Source of the DNA: an uncultured Verrucomicrobia subdivision 3 bacterium
GTDB taxonomy: Bacteria > Verrucomicrobiota > Verrucomicrobiae > Limisphaerales > UBA11358
DNA: 16,117 nucleotides
NCBI GenBank assembly: GCA_903847285.1
Contig: CAINDH010000061.1
Location: 1 to 16,117 of the forward strand
Direction: 5' to 3'
The position numbers and the translations under genes were made by a program. The notes beneath the pieces were generated by a model. The model had not been told where the DNA came from, ran no database searches, and worked only from the letters and a program-made list of their open reading frames with translations. The stretch's first letter is position 1, and every line of letters begins with the position of its first letter. Shown one piece after another: positions 13,423 through 16,117 of this stretch.

Positions 13423-13482
13423 CTCGCGACACCGGTTGAAACCGTTCAGCAACCGGTTTCTTGCTTCGCGACATCGGTTGAA
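13423..13482. repeat. 18-base direct repeat upstream of dapL
   Basis: CTCGCGACACCGGTTGAA at 13423-13440 and TTCGCGACATCGGTTGAA at 13465-13482 match at 16 of 18 positions, with starts 42 bases apart (about four helical turns). The second copy ends 23 bases before the dapL ATG. The repeat could be a paired operator for dapL or an accidental local duplication. No gene occupies 13399-13505. Confidence 0.5.
13438..13460 (+). terminator. Possible weak terminator hairpin after ispG
   Basis: GAAACCG (13438-13444) pairs with CGGTTTC (13454-13460), and two further pairs (TT with AA) can form beyond a bulged C at 13453, leaving a CAGC loop. It starts 39 bases after the ispG stop and is followed only by a short T-poor run (TTGCTT), so it would be a weak terminator at best. 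It sits between the two copies of the direct repeat. Confidence 0.3.
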
Positions 13483-13505
13483 TTATTCTGCGGTCTTCAA
13501 ATTTT

Positions 13506-14744
13506 ATGGCACTCCTCAACGACAATTATCTCAAACTCAAAGCGGGTTACCTCTTTCCTGAAATCGGCCGCCGCGTGAAGGCGTTCTGCGACGCAAACCC
13601 CGAAGCCGTCAAGCGCCTCATCCGTTGCGGCATCGGCGATGTGACCGAGCCGTTGCCGTCCGCCGTTGTCGCCGCGATGCACAAGGCCGTGGATGACATG
13701 GCGGCGCGCGAAACCTTCAAGGGCTACGGCCCAGAGCAAGGCTACGAATGGCTGCGTCACGCCATCGCGGAAAATGATTTCCGCTCGAAAGGTTTGGACA
13801 TCGCGGACGATGAAATTTTTGTCAGCGACGGTTCCAAGTGCGATTGCGGCGCGATTCTCGACATCCTAGGCAGCAAAAACAAAATCGCCATCAGCGATCC
13901 GGTTTATCCCGTTTATGTGGACACGAACGTGATGGTCGGCCACACCGGCGAGGCCAACGAAGCGGGAGCTTACGGCAAGCTGGTTTATCTCCCCTGCAAG
14001 CCGAGCAACGGTTTCATTCCTGAACCGCCGAAGAAGCACGTGGACGTAGTTTATCTTTGCTCGCCGAATAATCCCACCGGTGCGGCGGCCACGCGCGAAC
14101 AGCTTGAGGCGTGGGTGAAATACGCGCTCGAACACAAGTCAGTTATTCTTTTCGACGCGGCTTACGAGGCTTACATCACCGAGCCGGGCATTCCACATTC
14201 CATCTACGAGATTCCCGGTGCGCGCGAGTGTGCGATTGAATTTCGCAGCTTCTCGAAGAACGGCGGCTTCACCGGCACGCGCTGCGCGTTTACGGTCGTT
14301 CCAAAATCACTCAATGCCTACACGAAGGCCGGCGAAGCGAAGCCGCTGCATCCGCTGTGGAATCGTCGCATGACGACGAAGTTCAACGGCGTCAGCTACG
14401 TCGTGCAGCGTGCGGCGGAGGCACTGTATTCGCCCGAAGGCAAACAGCAGGTAGCCGACCTGATCAAACATTATCTCGGCAACGCAGAGATTCTCCGCAA
14501 AGGCGCGAAGAAGGCCGGTTTGAAAGTATTCGGCGGCGTGAATGCGCCCTACATCTGGGTGCGCACTCCAAAGGGCGTCACAAGTTGGCAGGCGTTCGAC
14601 AAGATTCTGGCGGACGCGAACGTCGTCATCACGCCCGGCTCAGGCTTCGGCTCCAAAGGTGAAGGCTTCTTCCGCATCAGTGCCTTCAATAGCCGCGCCA
14701 ATGCCGAGGAAGTCGCGCGCCGCTTGCAGGAATTGAAGTGGTAA
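13506..14744 (+). CDS. dapL: LL-diaminopimelate aminotransferase
   Basis: PLP-dependent enzyme that converts tetrahydrodipicolinate directly to LL-diaminopimelate, replacing three steps (DapD, DapC, DapE) of the lysine and peptidoglycan precursor route. The 412 residues match the family length of about 410. Seen: the N-terminal [20 protein letters not shown] typical of Dap[70 protein letters not shown], and Lys251 in [15 protein letters not shown] as the PLP-binding lysine. The C-terminus [18 protein letters not shown] carries the substrate-binding Arg. DapL is the route known in Verrucomicrobia, Chlamydiae and plants, which supports the taxonomic inference. The ATG at 13506 follows an AT-rich stretch without a Shine-Dalgarno sequence. 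The stop overlaps the start of the next gene. Confidence 0.96.
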   Translation: MALLNDNYLKLKAGYLFPEIGRRVKAFCDANPEAVKRLIRCGIGDVTEPLPSAVVAAMHKAVDDMAARETFKGYGPEQGYEWLRHAIAENDFRSKGLDIADDEIFVSDGSKCDCGAILDILGSKNKIAISDPVYPVYVDTNVMVGHTGEANEAGAYGKLVYLPCKPSNGFIPEPPKKHVDVVYLCSPNNPTGAAATREQLEAWVKYALEHKSVILFDAAYEAYITEPGIPHSIYEIPGARECAIEFRSFSKNGGFTGTRCAFTVVPKSLNAYTKAGEAKPLHPLWNRRMTTKFNGVSYVVQRAAEALYSPEGKQQVADLIKHYLGNAEILRKGAKKAGLKVFGGVNAPYIWVRTPKGVTSWQAFDKILADANVVITPGSGFGSKGEGFFRISAFNSRANAEEVARRLQELKW

Positions 14745-15664
14745 ATAGTAGTTCTAAAACCACCGCCGTTGCGCTGGCTGTCTGGCTGGGTGCGACGGCG
14801 TTTTCTTTTGGTGCAGATGGCGACGCCATCATCCGTGCACGGGCAGGGGATTCAGAAATCGTTATCATTACCACGAGCCGACTTGCTGGCGCGATACATT
14901 CGCTGACATGGAATGGGCAAGAATTCATCAACTCGACCGACCATGGCCGTCAGTTGCAGTCGGCATGTTCGTTTGACAATTCACAGAGGGCGAACGCGGA
15001 GACTTTTAATCCCACCGAGGCTGGTTCACGAAACGATTCCTTTGGGACAAACTCAACCAGTCGGTTGCTGGCAATCTCCGCCGACGGAAATCATCTTCGC
15101 ACGCAAACCAGGATGGCGTTCTGGCTCTTACCAGGCGAGCGTTCAGAAAAACAGCTCGCACGCAATACCAACGCGCTTTCGGACTACACTCTTACAAAAG
15201 ACGTGACTATTGGCTTTGAGCGCTGGCCGCAAGCGCTGGACTATCGCGTAACGTTTTCAGTGCCGACGAATACGCACCATGTTTCCGCGCAATTCGAAGT
15301 GTTGACGGGTTACCTGCCGGATTGCTTCAACTCGTTTTATCAATTCGATCCGCAGGAAAAAAAGTTCAAGCAATTAAGCCGCGGTCCGGGCGAAATCAAG
15401 AATCCAGTTGTGCTCGCCACGGCGGACGGCAAGTTTGCGATGGGAGTTTTTTCCATCACGCCAAAGGAATCAAATATGCGCGGGCCGAACTATGGCCGGT
15501 GGTTTTTCGATTGGGCGCACGTCAGCAAATGGAATTGCGTCTATCGCGTCAGCAAGCCGGACGGCATCCGCCATGGTGATTATAACTACCGGTTACTCGT
15601 GCCGGTCGGGACGCTGGCGCAAGTCGAGTCCATGATGACTGAATGGTCGGAAATGAAATGGTAA
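14738..15664 (+). CDS. Predicted secreted protein of unknown function
   Basis: A 308-residue protein from GTG at 14738-14740, overlapping the dapL stop by seven bases. Residues 1-25 look like a signal peptide (short polar start, hydrophobic [16 protein letters not shown]), so it is probably exported or periplasmic. The mature part is rich in predicted beta strand: [82 protein letters not shown] and a C-terminal [17 protein letters not shown] WNGxEFI...DHGRQLQ segment near residue 60 is reminiscent of galactose-mutarotase-like sugar-binding folds; this is an impression only. I do not recognise the family. The tight overlap suggests co-expression with dapL but no shared pathway is evident. A later start would remove the signal peptide. 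Confidence 0.7.
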   Translation: MVNSSSKTTAVALAVWLGATAFSFGADGDAIIRARAGDSEIVIITTSRLAGAIHSLTWNGQEFINSTDHGRQLQSACSFDNSQRANAETFNPTEAGSRNDSFGTNSTSRLLAISADGNHLRTQTRMAFWLLPGERSEKQLARNTNALSDYTLTKDVTIGFERWPQALDYRVTFSVPTNTHHVSAQFEVLTGYLPDCFNSFYQFDPQEKKFKQLSRGPGEIKNPVVLATADGKFAMGVFSITPKESNMRGPNYGRWFFDWAHVSKWNCVYRVSKPDGIRHGDYNYRLLVPVGTLAQVESMMTEWSEMKW

Positions 15665-15698
15665 AAAGAAAAATGGCGCGGTGAAAATCACCACGCCA
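15663..15698 (-). terminator. Rho-independent terminator for the NIL/MoaD-like operon
   Basis: On the minus strand a ten-pair stem (plus-strand arms TGGCGCGGTG 15674-15683 and CACCACGCCA 15689-15698, loop of five) is followed by a T-rich run at 15673-15663. The single non-Watson-Crick position is a G-U wobble in the minus-strand RNA but a C-A mismatch in the plus-strand RNA, so the structure favours leftward termination. The T-tract overlaps the stop codon of the convergent secreted-protein gene. Confidence 0.8.
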
Positions 15699-15721
15699 CT
15701 TCGCTTGTCCCCACAAATCTT

Positions 15722-16009
15722 TTAACCGGCAATCACACCGATCTCCACAGGCTCCACGTTCACACCTTGTTTCACCAGCCATTTGATGGCCTTGGCGACT
15801 TCTCCGTGTGAGCCGTCAAGTTCCAGGCAGACGATGCCGATTTCATCGGTCACCGTGGCCTGACGGATGTTCGTCACGACTTTGAATTTGTGGCCGACCT
15901 CGTAGATGAACGGCTTCTTGATCAACTTCGGCGGATACATCAGCCACAGGCGCTGTTGTGTCGGCGAATTCGGTTTCGTTGCCGTGAGTTTTTTTTTGGG
16001 CGTGGCCAT
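15722..16009 (-). CDS. NIL-domain protein
   Basis: A 95-residue protein from ATG 16007-16009. After a Lys/Thr-rich N-terminal tail of about 18 residues it is a single NIL domain (the ferredoxin-like small domain also found at the C-terminus of the methionine transporter ATPase MetN): LWLMYPPKLIKKPFIYEVG, then FKVVTNIRQATVTDEIGIVC, LELDGSHGEVAKAIKWLVKQ and GVNVEPVE. In MetN this domain binds methionine as a regulator. Stand-alone NIL proteins next to sulfur-carrier genes are thought to work in sulfur amino-acid metabolism; a function here is inferred from context only. It lies 5 bases downstream of the MoaD/ThiS-like gene and is closed by a strong terminator, so it is the last gene of that operon. 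No ferredoxin cysteines are present. Confidence 0.85.
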   Translation of the reverse strand: MATPKKKLTATKPNSPTQQRLWLMYPPKLIKKPFIYEVGHKFKVVTNIRQATVTDEIGIVCLELDGSHGEVAKAIKWLVKQGVNVEPVEIGVIAG

Positions 16010-16014
16010 AAATT

Positions 16015-16116
16015 CTAGCCGCCGGCGATGGCGGGGATGATGCTGATTTCGTCGCCGTCTTTGAGCGGCGTCTCGCGGTTTTGCAGGAAGCGGATGTCTT
16101 CCTCGTTCACGTAGAC
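16015..16116 (-). CDS. MoaD/ThiS-family ubiquitin-like sulfur carrier, C-terminal part
   Basis: Only the last 33 residues and the TAG stop (16015-16017) are inside the window; the start lies beyond its right edge. The visible part shows the beta-grasp end of a MoaD/ThiS protein: [11 protein letters not shown], then the [18 protein letters not shown] segment, with the L-x-D-G-D-E-I/V-x-I/L-x-P pattern and a terminal Gly-Gly. In this family the terminal glycine is adenylated by a ThiF/MoeB-type E1-like enzyme and carries sulfur as a thiocarboxylate. The product (thiamine, molybdopterin, cysteine or homocysteine) cannot be told from this end. The NIL-domain gene follows after 5 bases, which favours a sulfur amino-acid carrier over molybdopterin MoaD; this is inference. 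Confidence 0.85.
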   Translation of the reverse strand, partial: VYVNEEDIRFLQNRETPLKDGDEISIIPAIAGG

Positions 16117-16117
16117 G

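Overview
The window looks like chromosomal DNA of a verrucomicrobium, probably close to the Pedosphaera/Limisphaera group. That placement is inferred from gene content: several prepilin-like proteins of the H-X9-DG type, a large periplasmic-propeller histidine kinase paired with a NarL-type regulator, the long (three-domain) form of IspG, and lysine synthesis through DapL. Nearly every well-defined start lacks a Shine-Dalgarno sequence. I see no transposase, integrase, CRISPR array, tRNA or rRNA.

Left edge (1-1160): the 3' end of a TPR protein, then, convergent to it, a small coiled-coil protein that looks like a DNA-binding protein without its helix-turn-helix half, then a 69-residue DUF2007-type protein flanked by two inverted copies of a degenerate ATCTG repeat.

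Minus-strand block (1201-7827, transcribed right to left): a 965-residue sensor kinase (signal peptide, beta-propeller repeats, Y_Y_Y domain, one membrane helix, HisKA_3 and HATPase), its LuxR/NarL-type response regulator, a canonical prepilin-like protein, a 300-base spacer packed with perfect hairpins, and three tandem paralogous prepilin-like genes of nearly identical length joined by ATGA stop/start overlaps. Together this reads as a sensory system coupled to a set of pseudopilins. It is the most unusual part of the window.

Divergent intergenic region (7828-8088): three hairpins ending in a strong stem and T-tract on the plus strand, about 75 bases before cdsA. This suggests a small RNA or a transcription-attenuating leader.

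Plus-strand housekeeping block (8089-15664): cdsA (phospholipid precursor), dxr and ispG (two steps of the MEP isoprenoid pathway) and rseP (intramembrane site-2 protease) lie close together, with an ATGA overlap for cdsA/dxr and 6 bases between rseP and ispG. After a 107-base gap holding a direct repeat come dapL (lysine/peptidoglycan precursor) and an overlapping gene for a secreted protein of unknown function.

Right edge (15663-16117, minus strand): a rho-independent terminator, a NIL-domain protein, and the 3' end of a MoaD/ThiS-type sulfur-carrier gene ending in Gly-Gly. This is the tail of a probable sulfur-transfer operon that continues beyond the window.
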